Positions 37,257-47,988 of a stretch of 64,000 nt of DNA are shown here, in pieces; position 1 is the first letter of the stretch, and every line of letters starts with the position of its first letter. Position numbers and translations under genes: made by a program. The notes beneath the pieces were generated by a model. That model saw nothing but the letters and a program-made list of their open reading frames with translations. It did no database searches and was not told where the DNA came from. The DNA is from Calendula officinalis (lineage: Eukaryota > Streptophyta > Magnoliopsida > Asterales > Asteraceae), in assembly GCA_963853835.1 (NCBI GenBank), contig OY970829.1, positions 76,499,901-76,563,900 on the forward strand. The letters run 5' to 3'.

Positions 37257-39991
37257 ATGGACGGAGCAGGAGTAGGAGGAGGAGCAAACTATAATCCTCG
37301 CACAGTTGAAGAGGTTTTTAGGGATTTCAAAGGTCGCCGTGCCGGATTAATCAAAGCTCTTACCACCGGTGAGCTATTTTTTGTTTGATTTCCTCAATTT
37401 GATTTCTTATATTTTCGTAATTGTAATGAATTTTGTTTATTCGGTTTATTGTTGCAGATGTTGAAGAATTCTATCAGCGGTGTGATCCTGGTTAGGGTTC
37501 TAGCTCTTGTTTTTATGTGTTTTTGTTTAATTTAACTAATTCGCTTCTGCATGCCAATTTTCATGCATTAATTCTATATTAACCGTTTTGGTTACTGTTT
37601 ATGTGAATCATTGAGTTATTTCGATTCAATCTCTGAACTGGTGAATTAATATTTTCCACTGTGAATAATGTCAATTTTAATGGAGGCTCTTTGTATGCAA
37701 ATTGCAAAGGACTAATGTGAAATCAATTCCTCCAATATTGTTATTCTAAGTGAATTTGTGCAAATTTGGTAGCTCGGATGTTTACATTAATGGTGTTGTT
37801 TCTCTATATCTACATTATTAGCTTTTATAGGCGAATCTAATGGATTCTAAGATGTATAAACTGTAATTATGTATATTCTTCATGTTTACATATGTGCCAT
37901 ACTTGTGATGAATGCATGGGTTAGAATGTATACATATAGTTTTAGTGCTTATTTGCATATATTTCAGCCAGTATATGATATACTATTTGAAGTTCCAACC
38001 CTATCCTGTATGTATATTATTGTCAACATTTTTTTTCGTAATTAGGTTTAATTAATGTATTGATGTCTTCATTCTTTCAATTATGCCTCTAATTATTAAT
38101 TTTCATATATAAGGCATATCATCAGCAGTAACCACATTAGATATTTTCAGTTTCCCCTTTTATCAATTGCCATTTTTTACTTAAACATCAGCCCATGTTT
38201 GTCAAGATACATAATGTCAGCTATTTATTGGAACTTTCATATAGGCTGGCCAACTATTCATCTTGTGTCTTACATACAAGTTTCGACCAAAATCTGCCAA
38301 ATGACGAAATTGCCCTTAAGTTATATTGAAAAAACCACAATTTTAAATTTTAACATATAATTCGTCAACACCTCATGAACAGCCGCACATGTTAATAATT
38401 GTCAAATGTCAATAAAGTAATAGAAATTGACAGCTTCATTAGAAGTTAACACAAGTACTAATGATGGATGAACATTTACTGTAACATATTTGTCCGTGAT
38501 ATGTTAATCTTATTATTATTTTATTTTATTTTACAGAAAAGGAGAATTTGTGTTTGTATGGATTTCCTAGTGAACAATGGGAAGTTAATTTACCAGCAGA
38601 AGAAGTACCTCCAGAATTACCCGAACCAGCTTTGGGAATTAATTTTGCAAGAGATGGAATGCAAGAAAAAGATTGGTTATTGTTAGTTGCTGTTCATAGT
38701 GATGCTTGGTTGCTTGCTGTTTCCTTCTATTTTGGTGCAAGATTTGGTTTTGATAAATCCGACAGGTAACCAAATCTTATTAATTTTTTATATTAATATA
38801 AAAGTATGAATGCACGTTTTAATTTTTGCCAATTTGATATTGAAATGTGATAGGAAATGGATAGTTTATTTCTATAGGGGGTAAAAGAGTAATATAGTTA
38901 GGAAGGGTCAACAAATAGAGGAGTAAGTTTATGTTTAGGGCAGGAAATAGTATCGTAAGAATTGTAGTCTCTTTGGCTAGAGACTGGCTCTTGGGTTTCA
39001 CCTTTGAGAGAGGGATCATCCCTGGACCTAATCTTCTGATTAGGGTTTATCTTTGTAATTTCAATTTCGGTTTATATATTCAAATCAGTTCTTCATCTTC
39101 TATTTTATGTGTTTATTCATCTGTTTTCGTTTATCAATTTCTCATTTCTATCAAAATGATCATTGTTTAGTTCTATTGTTATATATAACTATATAAGATA
39201 ATAAGACTATAAGCAAGTTTTCGTGAGTTTTATTATGTTTATTATAAGTTCAATAAATTCTGTTTAATAACGTTTATGGAATGTTTAGCTGAAGAATATT
39301 TTCTAGAATTTTTCATCTCCTTTTTTCTGGAAAACGGGAGGTGTTTTTTTATCTCTAGAAAACTAAAGTAAATATTGAGAAAATGGGAGGTTTTTTATCT
39401 TGGTACTTTATGTACCATTTTATTGCATGGACAGTCCTTTTAAACTCCATCTATGCAATAAAATGGTCCTTTAACTAACCACATGTACCATTTAAAAGGA
39501 TTGTCCATGCAACAAAATGCTACATGAAGTACTGAGTGTGGAACTTTAAAAAATAAAGGACCAAAGTTGCAATATGTGGCTAGTTAAAGGGCCATTTATG
39601 AAATTAACTCTATAAAAGTGTTAATATGAAAACGGATTTACGCAACTTGATTAAGTAATGGAATGATTACTTACAATATGTTAATAATTCCATCTTGACT
39701 CACTTTTTAATTATGTGTTACAGGAAACGACTATTTAATATGATAAACGATCTCCCAACAATATTTGAAGTTGTAAATGGTACCGCAAAAAACAACCAAA
39801 ACGATAAATCCAATTTCTCAAATCACAGTAGCAGCACCAAATCCAAATCAAACCCAAAGGTGCACAATCTATCAATTTAATCCAAATTATACAATTATTA
39901 TTAATTATAATTATTCCTTAATTACATTTTCTTTTCTTGTAGCCCCCACCACAACCAACTGAAGAGGAAGGGTTAGATGATGATGATGATA

Positions 39992-40034
<43 letters not shown>

Positions 40035-40212
40035 TGGAGAAACATTATGTGGATCATGTGGTGAGAATTATGCATCAGATGAATTTTGGATCTGTTGTGA
40101 TATTTGTGAAAAATGGTTTCATGGAAAATGTGTGAAAATTACACCAGCTAGAGCAGAGCATATTAAGCAATATAAGTGTCCTTCCTGCACCAACAAGAGA
40201 GCTCGACCTTGA
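37257..40212 (+). CDS. AL: PHD finger protein ALFIN-LIKE
   Basis: Five exons: 37257-37368, 37458-37490, 38537-38765, 39724-39859 and 39943-40212, in phase, 259 residues. ALFIN-LIKE proteins are nuclear and bind histone H3 trimethylated at lysine 4 through a C-terminal PHD finger, acting in gene repression and stress response. The N-terminal Alfin domain runs from NPRTVEEVFRDFKGRRAGLI to about residue 140 (ENLCLYGFPSEQWEVN, DWLLLVAVHSDAWLLAVSFY). A variable linker follows, then an acidic run of 17 Asp and one Asn (182-199). The PHD finger (about 204-255) has C206-x2-C, FWICCDICEKWFHGKC and YKCPSC, with the tryptophans usual in H3K4me3 readers. The acidic run comes from a GAT microsatellite. 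A damaged copy of exons 4 and 5 lies downstream at 44074-44502. Confidence 0.95.
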
Positions 40213-41089
40213 TGATCATGACTGTATGTATCATGTATGTATCCGTATCTATATCTATATCCGTATTTAAAGTGTCATCATGTTGTTGTTAATTGCTTAT
40301 GCATGTTTAGTGTCAGTTTCCATTGTGTTTGAATCTTTACATATTGTGAATTTGATGACTTGATTACTATACTAAGTTTTTGTTCTAGGTTAAGTCATTG
40401 AGGTAAATGATATAAATAATATTACTAATTTGTTATTTTGTGTATTTTGAATGTTATATAATATTCATATCGAGCTAAAAACATAGAAGAAAGATATGCA
40501 CTAGTGAATTGCGGGTGTGCAATTGTATGAAAATGGACTGCAATAGGTAGTGTAAATCTAAAAACATATAATGTTTTGAGTATATTGTTATCAAAATTTC
40601 ATTTCGAGTATTGAACGCTCTTACATGAAATAAAACTCTGGTTTCAATGTACCTCATCACTTTTTAAAATAGGAAAATGATAACAATAAGAGGTTAAAAG
40701 ACATGTGTTAGAAATTGTATAGTAACTAACAACCCGTCCTTGAGCATTTAAGGAATTATTCCTAAATTAATTAAAATACAAATAAATAATAGGTTGTTAT
40801 TAACATATCTCTTTAGATTATGCAGTATGGGACACATGTGATGTGTAGTGTGGTCTTATGTGGCAATCATTTTACCGTGAAACAACATTGAACACCACCC
40901 TCGGCTCGTGGTTGTGACCCTCTTATTTCACGGAACCCCCCACGGTTTGGTGGGGGTGGGGTTCAATGTGATCTCACGGTGCGGAGGGTGTTCAACATCA
41001 GTTTTCATGGTGTAGAGGGTACAAATATGATCATTCTTAACAAAATGAGTGTGATTCCCTTATAATACTCATACAATAAAAATTTAATA
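40213..41089. other. 3' flank of the ALFIN-LIKE gene, duplicated downstream
   Basis: Contains the probable 3' UTR and spacer. Much of 40213-40800 is matched colinearly by 44503-45000, so it belongs to the duplicated unit. No gene was seen. Confidence 0.6.
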
Positions 41090-41402
41090 CTTCCTCCGAT
41101 TCAAAATAAGTGATACACTTGGGGTTTTACGGATTTTGAGGCAAAAGATTATAATGATGGTTAAATTAGATTAATTGGATGGTTAGTGGGTAATAGGTCC
41201 CACACCTTTTGAATAAAGTAAGGTTAATGATGTTTAAAAGTAAAAAGTAAGGGTAAAAGAGTCATTTCATTTTGTTAAAGTAGATAGTTAGTGGGTGTGG
41301 GTCCCATTTTTTTTGCCAAATAAGGAAACTTTTCAAAGTGTATCACTTATTTTGAATCACCCCAAAAAAGAAAGTGTATCACTTATTTTGAATCGGAGGA
41401 AG
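41090..41402. mobile_element. Stowaway-like MITE, copy 3
   Basis: CTTCCTCCGATTCAAAATAA and its inverse at the ends, TA on both sides (41088-41089, 41403-41404). Very similar to copy 1 at 12668-12980. It is absent from the corresponding part of the duplicated unit, so it inserted after the duplication or was lost from the other copy. Confidence 0.88.
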
Positions 41403-41916
41403 TAATATTATTTTTTACTAAAGTATTCATAACATTTCAAATTAAATAATGAAATTATAAAGAGTAAATTACTGTTTTTGTCCCTGTGGTTTGGCCGTTT
41501 CTGCGTTTTTGTCCCTGTGCTTTTTTTTTCTGTTTTTTTGTCCCTGAGGTTTGCAAAATTCCGTTTTTTTGTCCTTCCGTCCATTTTCTGCTGTTAACAA
41601 ACGAGAAATGCTAAACAAGTGAGGGTATTTTCGTCTTTTCTTCATGTTCTTCATGTTCTTCATATGTGTTCTTCAAATTGATGAACCATAATCCCCAAAT
41701 CCCAATTTCTTGAACAAATTGATGAACCCTAATCCCCAAAATCACTATTCGATCTCCCAATTCATAATATCTACAGCATAATCATAAGAATATGATTAAT
41801 TTCAACACTTGTGAAAACGAGTATGGGAGAGTTAACAACACTTGTGCCACCTGCATAAACGTTCCGTTCAGTTCAGTTCACGAATAAATCTAATAATTTC
41901 AATTCATTTGTTATAC

Positions 41917-42069
41917 TTGATTTGAAGAACAACTAAACCAAGCATCCCAAGCAGATCCTCCGTGCCACAGCAGATTCTTCATACTCAGAACAGAGTGATC
42001 TTCTAATTCTCCATTCTCGTTCAAATTCGACGAAACTATTGAATCCTCTGCTTGCTTTTCACCCACCAT
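41917..42069 (-). pseudogene. Captured first exon of an AUX1/LAX auxin influx carrier
   Basis: Read on the minus strand it starts MVGEKQ and, after one missing base, continues DSIVSSNLNENGELEDHSVL, then SMKNLLWHGGSAWDAWFSC and SSNQ, followed by a GT donor. WHGGSAWDAWFSC(A/S)SNQ is the signature at the start of the membrane domain of AUX1/LAX auxin importers, and LAX1-type proteins begin M(S/V)GEKQ. Only the first exon and the start of an intron are present. The frameshift after MVGEKQ and the lack of all transmembrane exons make it non-functional as a carrier. Confidence 0.82.
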
Positions 42070-42122
42070 TTTGTCCAAATATCTATTTAATCACAATTTC
42101 TTTATACCAGTCCGGTCATCCA

Positions 42123-42371
42123 TGCTGCCGACCGGAAAAGCCAGTCAAGAAGATCTCCGGCGACTATTTTCCAAACCCGGCCGGCATATCTTCAAAGACG
42201 TAACGATTCCGATCTCGTTTGTTGGCCCACACGTAATCGAATACCTCACCTCTTCTTCGATTTCCAAAACCCTAGAAATCGCGTTTGTGTTATCGAAAGC
42301 GATTCCGTGGTGCGATGAATCGCAGCTCACCAGTTTGTTGAGACCGGAGGTTATGAGCGGGAACGGAATTG
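42123..42371 (+). pseudogene. Captured exon of an unrecognised plant gene
   Basis: An open frame from the ATG at 42123 encodes MLPTGKASQEDLRRLFSKPG, HIFKDVTIPISFVGPHVIEY and SKAIPWCDESQLTSLLRPEV, with non-repetitive, coding-like composition. It ends at a plausible donor (GGAATTG then GTGAGT, about 42371). I do not recognise the family. It sits head-to-head with the LAX fragment, about 55 bases apart, inside the same element. Confidence 0.6.
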
Positions 42372-43303
42372 GTGAGTTAGGGCAGTCGTGATTAAGGATA
42401 TTAGTAAACCTTGACCCAAATTAATCATATTCTTATGATTATGCTGTAGATATTATGAATTGGGAGATCGAATAGTGATTTTGGGGATTAGGGTTCATCA
42501 ATTTGTTCAAGAAATTGGGATTTGGGGATTAGGGTTCATCAATTTGAAGAACACATATGAAGAACATGAAGAACATGAAGAAAAGACGAAAATACCCTCA
42601 CTTTTTTAGCATTTCTCGTTTGTTAACAGCAGAAAATGGACGGAATGACAAAAAAACGGAATTTTGCAAACCTCAGGGACAAAAAAACAGAAAAAAAAAG
42701 CACAGGGACAAAAACGCAGAAACGGCCAAACCACAGGGACAAAAACAGTAATTTACTCAATTATAAAATATAACTAGTGAATTTCACATGTTATTATAAA
42801 TAAAATAAGAAAGTACGAATGTTTAGTAAGAATCATTATATTTTTTCGTTGCGAAATGTGTCATTTACTTTTTTTAACGGCACCTAATATACTCCTATTT
42901 TATTGATAATGAAACTTAAATCAATATCACTAGGCTACAAACTTTGCGTTTATTTCATTTACTTTTTTTTAACGACATTCCTAGTCTACTCTGAAATCCA
43001 CCTACGTTCATTATGAGACTTGAATCCTCAACCTCAAGGTTAGGGACAAACACCTAGTTTATTTCATTTACTAATCTCCCTTTCACTCTCATGACAGCTA
43101 AAAAACAACCTTGGAAATTACAAAAAGAAAAAGAAAATAGTAATAATCAAGAAAAGGAAGAAAATCACGTGCTTTTCATCATCCAAATCCAAATCCAATA
43201 CCAACAAATGTTCTACTGTCATCTCACACAACTTTATTTTAGAAAGAGAAAAAATGAATAATAACAAAAAAAAATTAAAAAATACAAACAAAGAATAAAA
43301 TAA

Positions 43304-43435
43304 TTAAAACCGGTTACTCTGACTTGGGCCTGGTCCAGGGCCCAAATTGGACATTTTGTTGCTTTGATTTTGGTTGAAAGAATTAATCTTCTCAAGCTTT
43401 AACCCGGCCCGAAACCGTGCAATGAAGGTATCCTT
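43304..43435 (-). pseudogene. Duplicated 3' end of the DUF761-type gene
   Basis: Nearly identical to 45361-45490: it carries the TAA stop and the codons for the last 40 or so residues (IARFRAGLKLEKINSFNQ region). Similarity continues past the stop to about 43070, matching 45130-45360. It ends abruptly at about 43435, where unrelated sequence begins. Product of a tandem duplication, without a promoter or the 5' part of the gene. Confidence 0.85.
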
Positions 43436-44073
43436 CTCTAGTACACTTTAGAAGTTCCTTCTCTTGTACTCCTTAGGCATGAGTACACTTTACTCAATAA
43501 ATAGAGTACTCTCTTTGTAATTAATAAGATACAATATATACAAGAAATATTTCTCTCTTTATTACAGACTGTAAGCAAGTTTTCGCGAGTTTTGTAAGTT
43601 CAATATTTTTTGTTAAAAAATGTTTATGGAATGTTTAGTTGAAGAAAATTTTCTAGAATTTGTCATCTCCTTTTTTCTGGAAAACAGGAGGTGTTCTTTT
43701 CTCTCTAGAAAGCTAAAGTAAATTTTGAGTAAACAGAAGATGTTTTTTTATCTCGTTACTTTATGTATCATTTTATTGCATAGACTATCCTTTTAAACTC
43801 CATTCGTGCAATAAAATAGCCCTTTAACTAACCACATGTACCGTTTAAAAGGATTGTCCTTGCAATAAAATGATACATAAAGTACTGAGTTTAGAACTTT
43901 GAAAAAGAAAGTACCAATGTTGCATTGCAATAGTTAAATGATCATTTACGAAATTAACTCTGTAAAAAAGTTAATATGAAAACACATGTACGCAACTTGA
44001 TTAAAAAATCGAATAATTACTTACCATATGTTAATAATTCCATCCTGACTGACTTTTTAATTCCATGTTACAG

Positions 44074-44502
44074 GAAACGACTATTCAATATGATAAACGA
44101 TCTCCCAACAATATTTGAAGTTGTAAAGCAAAAATCAACCTAAACGATAAATCCACATTCTCAGATCAGAGTAGCAGCACCAAATCCAAATCAAACCCAA
44201 AGGTGCACAAATCTATCAATTTAATCCAAATTATACAATTATTATTAATTACAATTATTCCTTAATTACATTTTCTTTTCTTGTAGCCCCCACCACAACC
44301 AACAGAAGAGGAAGGGTTAGATAATGATAATGATGATTATGAAGAAACATTGTGTGGATCGTGATCAGATGAATTTTGGATTTGTTGTGATAATTGTGAA
44401 ATATGGTTTCATGGAAAATGTGTGAAAATTACACCATCCAGAGCAGAGCTTATGGAGCAATATAAGTGTCCTTCATGCACCAACAAGAGAGCTCGACTTT
44501 GA
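44074..44502 (+). pseudogene. Duplicated exons 4-5 of the ALFIN-LIKE gene
   Basis: Matches exons 4 and 5 of the gene at 37257-40212 (GAAACGACTATT..., CCCCCACCACAACCAAC..., and an end coding KCPSCTNKRARL). It lacks exons 1-3, has small deletions and a stop in the exon 4 part, a much shorter GAT tract, and a deletion at about 44363 that removes the second metal-binding Cys pair region (CGENYA) and shifts the frame. Intron 3 sequence before it (from about 43565) is also copied. Not expected to make a PHD finger. Confidence 0.88.
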
Positions 44503-45360
44503 TGATCATGACTATATGTATCATGTATGTATCAGTATCTATATCTATATCTATATCCGTATTTAAAGTGCCATGTTGTTGTTGTTACTTGCTTATGCGC
44601 GTGTTTAGTGTCAATTTCCATTGTGTTTGAATCTTTTCATATTTGTCAATTTGATGACTATACTAAGTCTATGTTCTAGGTTAAGTCATTGAGGTAATGA
44701 TATAAATAATATTACTTATTTTTTGTTATTTTGAATGTTATATAACAGTCATACCGAGCTAAAAAAAAATAAAAGAAAACAGACTGTAATGGACCATATA
44801 ATCTTTTGAGTATTTTGTTAGTATCGAAATTTCATTTCAAGTATTGCACACTCCTATCGTGACATGAAATAAAACTCGGGTTTTAATGTACCTAATTACA
44901 TTTTAATATAGGAAAATGATAACAGTAAAAAGGTTAAAGACAATTATTCCTGTATTAGTTAAAATACAAATAAATAATAGGTTTTTATTAACAAATTCCC
45001 TTAAACAATGAATGTGTGATTCTTTTATAATGGCTCATGCAATAAAGATTAACCAAACATAGATAGTAAAATATTATCTACAAAATTTTCCTACTTATTA
45101 CATTTGATAAATACATAGAAGAATAAAAATAGTATGAATCAAATAATCTCCCTTTAACTCTCAAAACAGCTAAACAACAATGTTGGAAATTTAACAAAAA
45201 AGATATAATATTAATAAAGAAAAGGTAGAAAATCACGTGCTTTTCATCACCCAAATCCAAATCCAATACCAACAAATGTTCTACTGTCATCTCACATACC
45301 CACACTACCTTATTTTAGAAAGAAAAAATGAATAAAATAAAAAAAAATAAAAAAAAAAAT

Positions 45361-47121
45361 TTAAAACCGATTACTCTGACTTGGGACTGGGCCAGGACCC
45401 AAATTGGACATCCTGTTGCTTTGAGTTTGGTTGAAAGAATTAATCTTCTCAAGCTTTAATCCGGCCCGGAAACGTGCAATGAAGGTATCGGCTTTTGTGT
45501 CGACGTCGGGGCTCGGACAAAACGCCGGTGACGCTACGGCGGATGACGGAGATTGGGATTCATCACCGTCAGGGGACACACTACCGGAGCTCTGTACTCT
45601 GACATAATCCCCTTCAACAGCAAACTTCCAATCCGGCATCTTAAACGGCGGCATCGGCGGCGGTGGAGGAATTCGACTCATCGGCGATTCGCCACCGCTT
45701 GAGCTATCATCGATGCTGCTAAAAAAACTCATCTTTACAGGTACTTTAGGTTTTTCCGTCACGAACGGTGATACTCGCGTGGTGGTGGGTTTTGGAGCAC
45801 GCGCTGCTTTATGCGGCGGCGGTAACGGCGGAGGTGTAGGTGTTGATGAAAGTTTCTTTCGTCTTTCTTTTTTAGATGTGAATAAGTTGTTGAGAATTGA
45901 TGGAGGAGGTGGAGGTGGTGGTGGCGGCGGCGGTGATGGCGGCGGTAGTTGAAATTTCACCGGCGGTTGAGAATGGTGTATAAGAGTATCGAAATTGTCA
46001 AGACTTCTTTGCCTTTGCTTTTTTTTCTTCTTTTTATGATAGAAAGATGTAAGAAATTCTTTAGTTGCTTTTGCACCACTCTTTTTCCGCTCAAGTTTGC
46101 CTGTTTTTTGCTCAAAACCTTGCAATTCCGGCAATATCTCCGGCACCGGATCACTAATCGGCGACTCCATTTTTATGTGTTCTAAGCTTCTTGCCCTTCT
46201 CCTTTCTCCTTTCCCTCTTTTTCTGATCCCAGTTTCTGCCTTTCGCTCGGAAACTTGAATTTCCGGCAACTCTGTTTCTGTTTCCAAGAACCTAAATTTA
46301 TTAACCTCCGAGCTGCTGCTATTTTCTCCGTCGTGTACAGCAACATTATGCTGCTCGCTTGTGCTAATCGTCGTAGCCAGTGGCGGCGCCGGCAGAGAAT
46401 GTGGAGACGGCGGTTTTGGCGGCGCCGGCAGAGACTGTGATTCAATTTCAGAAGCTGGCGGTGGTGACGGCGGCGGCGGAGCAAATGAATCTTCTTTAGG
46501 GAGATCCACCACCGTATCAACATGAACTTCCTTAATATCTGGATCTTGTTCTCGCCGGAAATAAAATCGATCGTAGTTCAAATGAGTATCATCGGAAAAC
46601 CGCCAAGGAGCTTCCGCACGGTGGTTCCACGGCGGCGACATCTCCCGGAGATCAGGGTAAGAGCTAGTACTCCGGTGCCTTCTTAATCCAGTAATGGGTT
46701 GTTCAGGGAAATCATATCATTGACGTGGGGTTGAGTTCGCCGGACTTGAAACCAGAGCTCCGGCTGACAAATCCGATCTACTCCGACCAAACCCATTGTC
46801 AAATCTTGATTTATTATCATCATTATTAATGTTTCTACTAAGGAACCCAAATGCCAAAGCGAATAAAACCAACACTAAGTTGATTGAATCCCAACTCTTT
46901 TTAACTAAATTTGGTTTAAAAATGTGAGATGTGGATGAAATAAGTGATGGGATTATAAACACCATGGAAAGAATTGCAACAAAAAGCAAGAAAATGATGA
47001 GGACGCCGGCGTTGAAGAAGAGAGAAGAAGCACGGCGGCGGTAGAGATCGACACGGCGGACATTGGTGGTGCTTTGAATCCAGAATGGGGTTCTAGGTGT
47101 CTCTTGGCAATCTTCCTCCAT
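45361..47121 (-). CDS. Proline-rich DUF761-type membrane protein, interrupted by one in-frame TGA
   Basis: Two open blocks in the same frame: 47121-46720 (134 codons) and 46716-45361, separated only by a TGA at 46717-46719. The first block starts MEEDCQETPRTPFWIQ and has two hydrophobic segments (about residues 33-62 and 77-95: SLFFNAGVLIIFLLFVAILS, INLVLVLFALAFGFLS). After the TGA comes YDFPEQPITGLRRHRSTSSY, then SPPWNHRAEAPWRF, proline runs and a C-terminal KADTFIARFRAGLKLEKI typical of DUF761 proteins. The layout of N-terminal membrane segment, proline-rich middle and DUF761 tail fits plant proteins of unknown function. Over 440 codons after the stop are intact. A nonsense allele, a base error, or readthrough are the alternatives; the downstream Met at 46641 could start a soluble form. 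Confidence 0.75.
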
Positions 47122-47384
47122 AAGTTCCGGTGGGTGTTTCTTTTTAGGTTAGAAAAAGAGAGAAAAAAAGGGAAGGTTTGATGAGGCTTTTGAGTTGTTT
47201 GCTTTCAAGCTTTTGATAAAAGTCCTAATTTATGTAAAATGTTTGATTTTTCTACTCGGCTTATTGCCAATTTTGTTTTATTTTTTTCTGCAAAAAAGTT
47301 TGGTTGGTACTCCATATAATATTCCCTTTTTATTAAGAGGATGCACTCGATAATGGATGATACCATATCTTTGTTATGTTCATA

Positions 47385-47978
47385 GAGTTGCTTTTAAGGA
47401 GTTTCAATATTTTTACGATTTTTCGAGTAACAAATCTCAATCATTGATTAAAAAGATCTAATGGTTAAGATTAATTACATATTTTACACACAGATGGGTA
47501 TTTTGGTCATTTAAAAAATAAAATATTTTTAATTTTTTTAATTTTAATTTTTTTAATTTTTTAATTATTTTTTTCTAAAAAATATTGTTTTTTTCATTAA
47601 TAAAACATAATGTGATTGTATACGGAATTACATGTGATTGCATACTGAATCACATGTGATTGTGTACTGAATCACATGTGATTGAAGTAAAACATCAAAT
47701 GAGATTAAATATACAATCACATGTGATTTTACACTAAAATCACATGTGATTAAGTAATACATGTAATTATCAAATAAATATTATTTTTTAATAAAAAAAT
47801 ATAAAAAATTTAAAATAAAAAATAAAAAAATCGAAATTTTTTTAAGTGTCAAATGACCAAAATACCCCTTCATATATAAAATATGTGATTAATCTTGACC
47901 ATTAGATCTTATTGATTAATGGTTGAGATTTGTTCCACGGGACTTCGTAAAAATAATGGACCTCCTTGAACGTTTCTC
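47385..47978. mobile_element. Mutator-type MITE with exact 10-bp target duplication
   Basis: Inverted ends (GAGTTGCTTTTAAGGAG at the left, CTCCTTGAACGTTTCTC at the right) continue inward through TTTTTACGA, AACAAATCTCAA and AGATCTAATGGT/ACCATTAGATCT. TATGTTCATA flanks both ends exactly (47375-47384, 47979-47988). The centre holds four copies of the palindrome AATCACATGTGATT. Confidence 0.8.
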
Positions 47979-47988
47979 TATGTTCATA

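Larger units (their letters stand above)
41462..42758. mobile_element. Pack-MULE with two captured gene fragments
   Basis: Long terminal inverted repeats of about 345 bases (41462-41805 and 42418-42758) starting GAGTAAATTACTGTTTTTG. The nine-base direct repeat AATTATAAA flanks both ends (41453-41461, 42759-42767), the size expected of Mutator-like elements. There is no transposase. The interior has a LAX auxin-carrier exon on the minus strand and an exon of an unrecognised gene on the plus strand, each ending at a GT splice donor. The arms also carry mirrored reading frames beginning MKNMKNMKKRRKYPH, which are repeat-derived. Confidence 0.88.

Noticed and set aside
41469..42751. Two identical 64-codon frames beginning MKNMKNMKKRRKYPH
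   Set aside because: They are the two arms of the Pack-MULE terminal repeats in opposite orientation, not genes.
45713..45952. Gly-rich frame opposite the DUF761-type gene
   Set aside because: Antisense reading of proline codons in the real gene.
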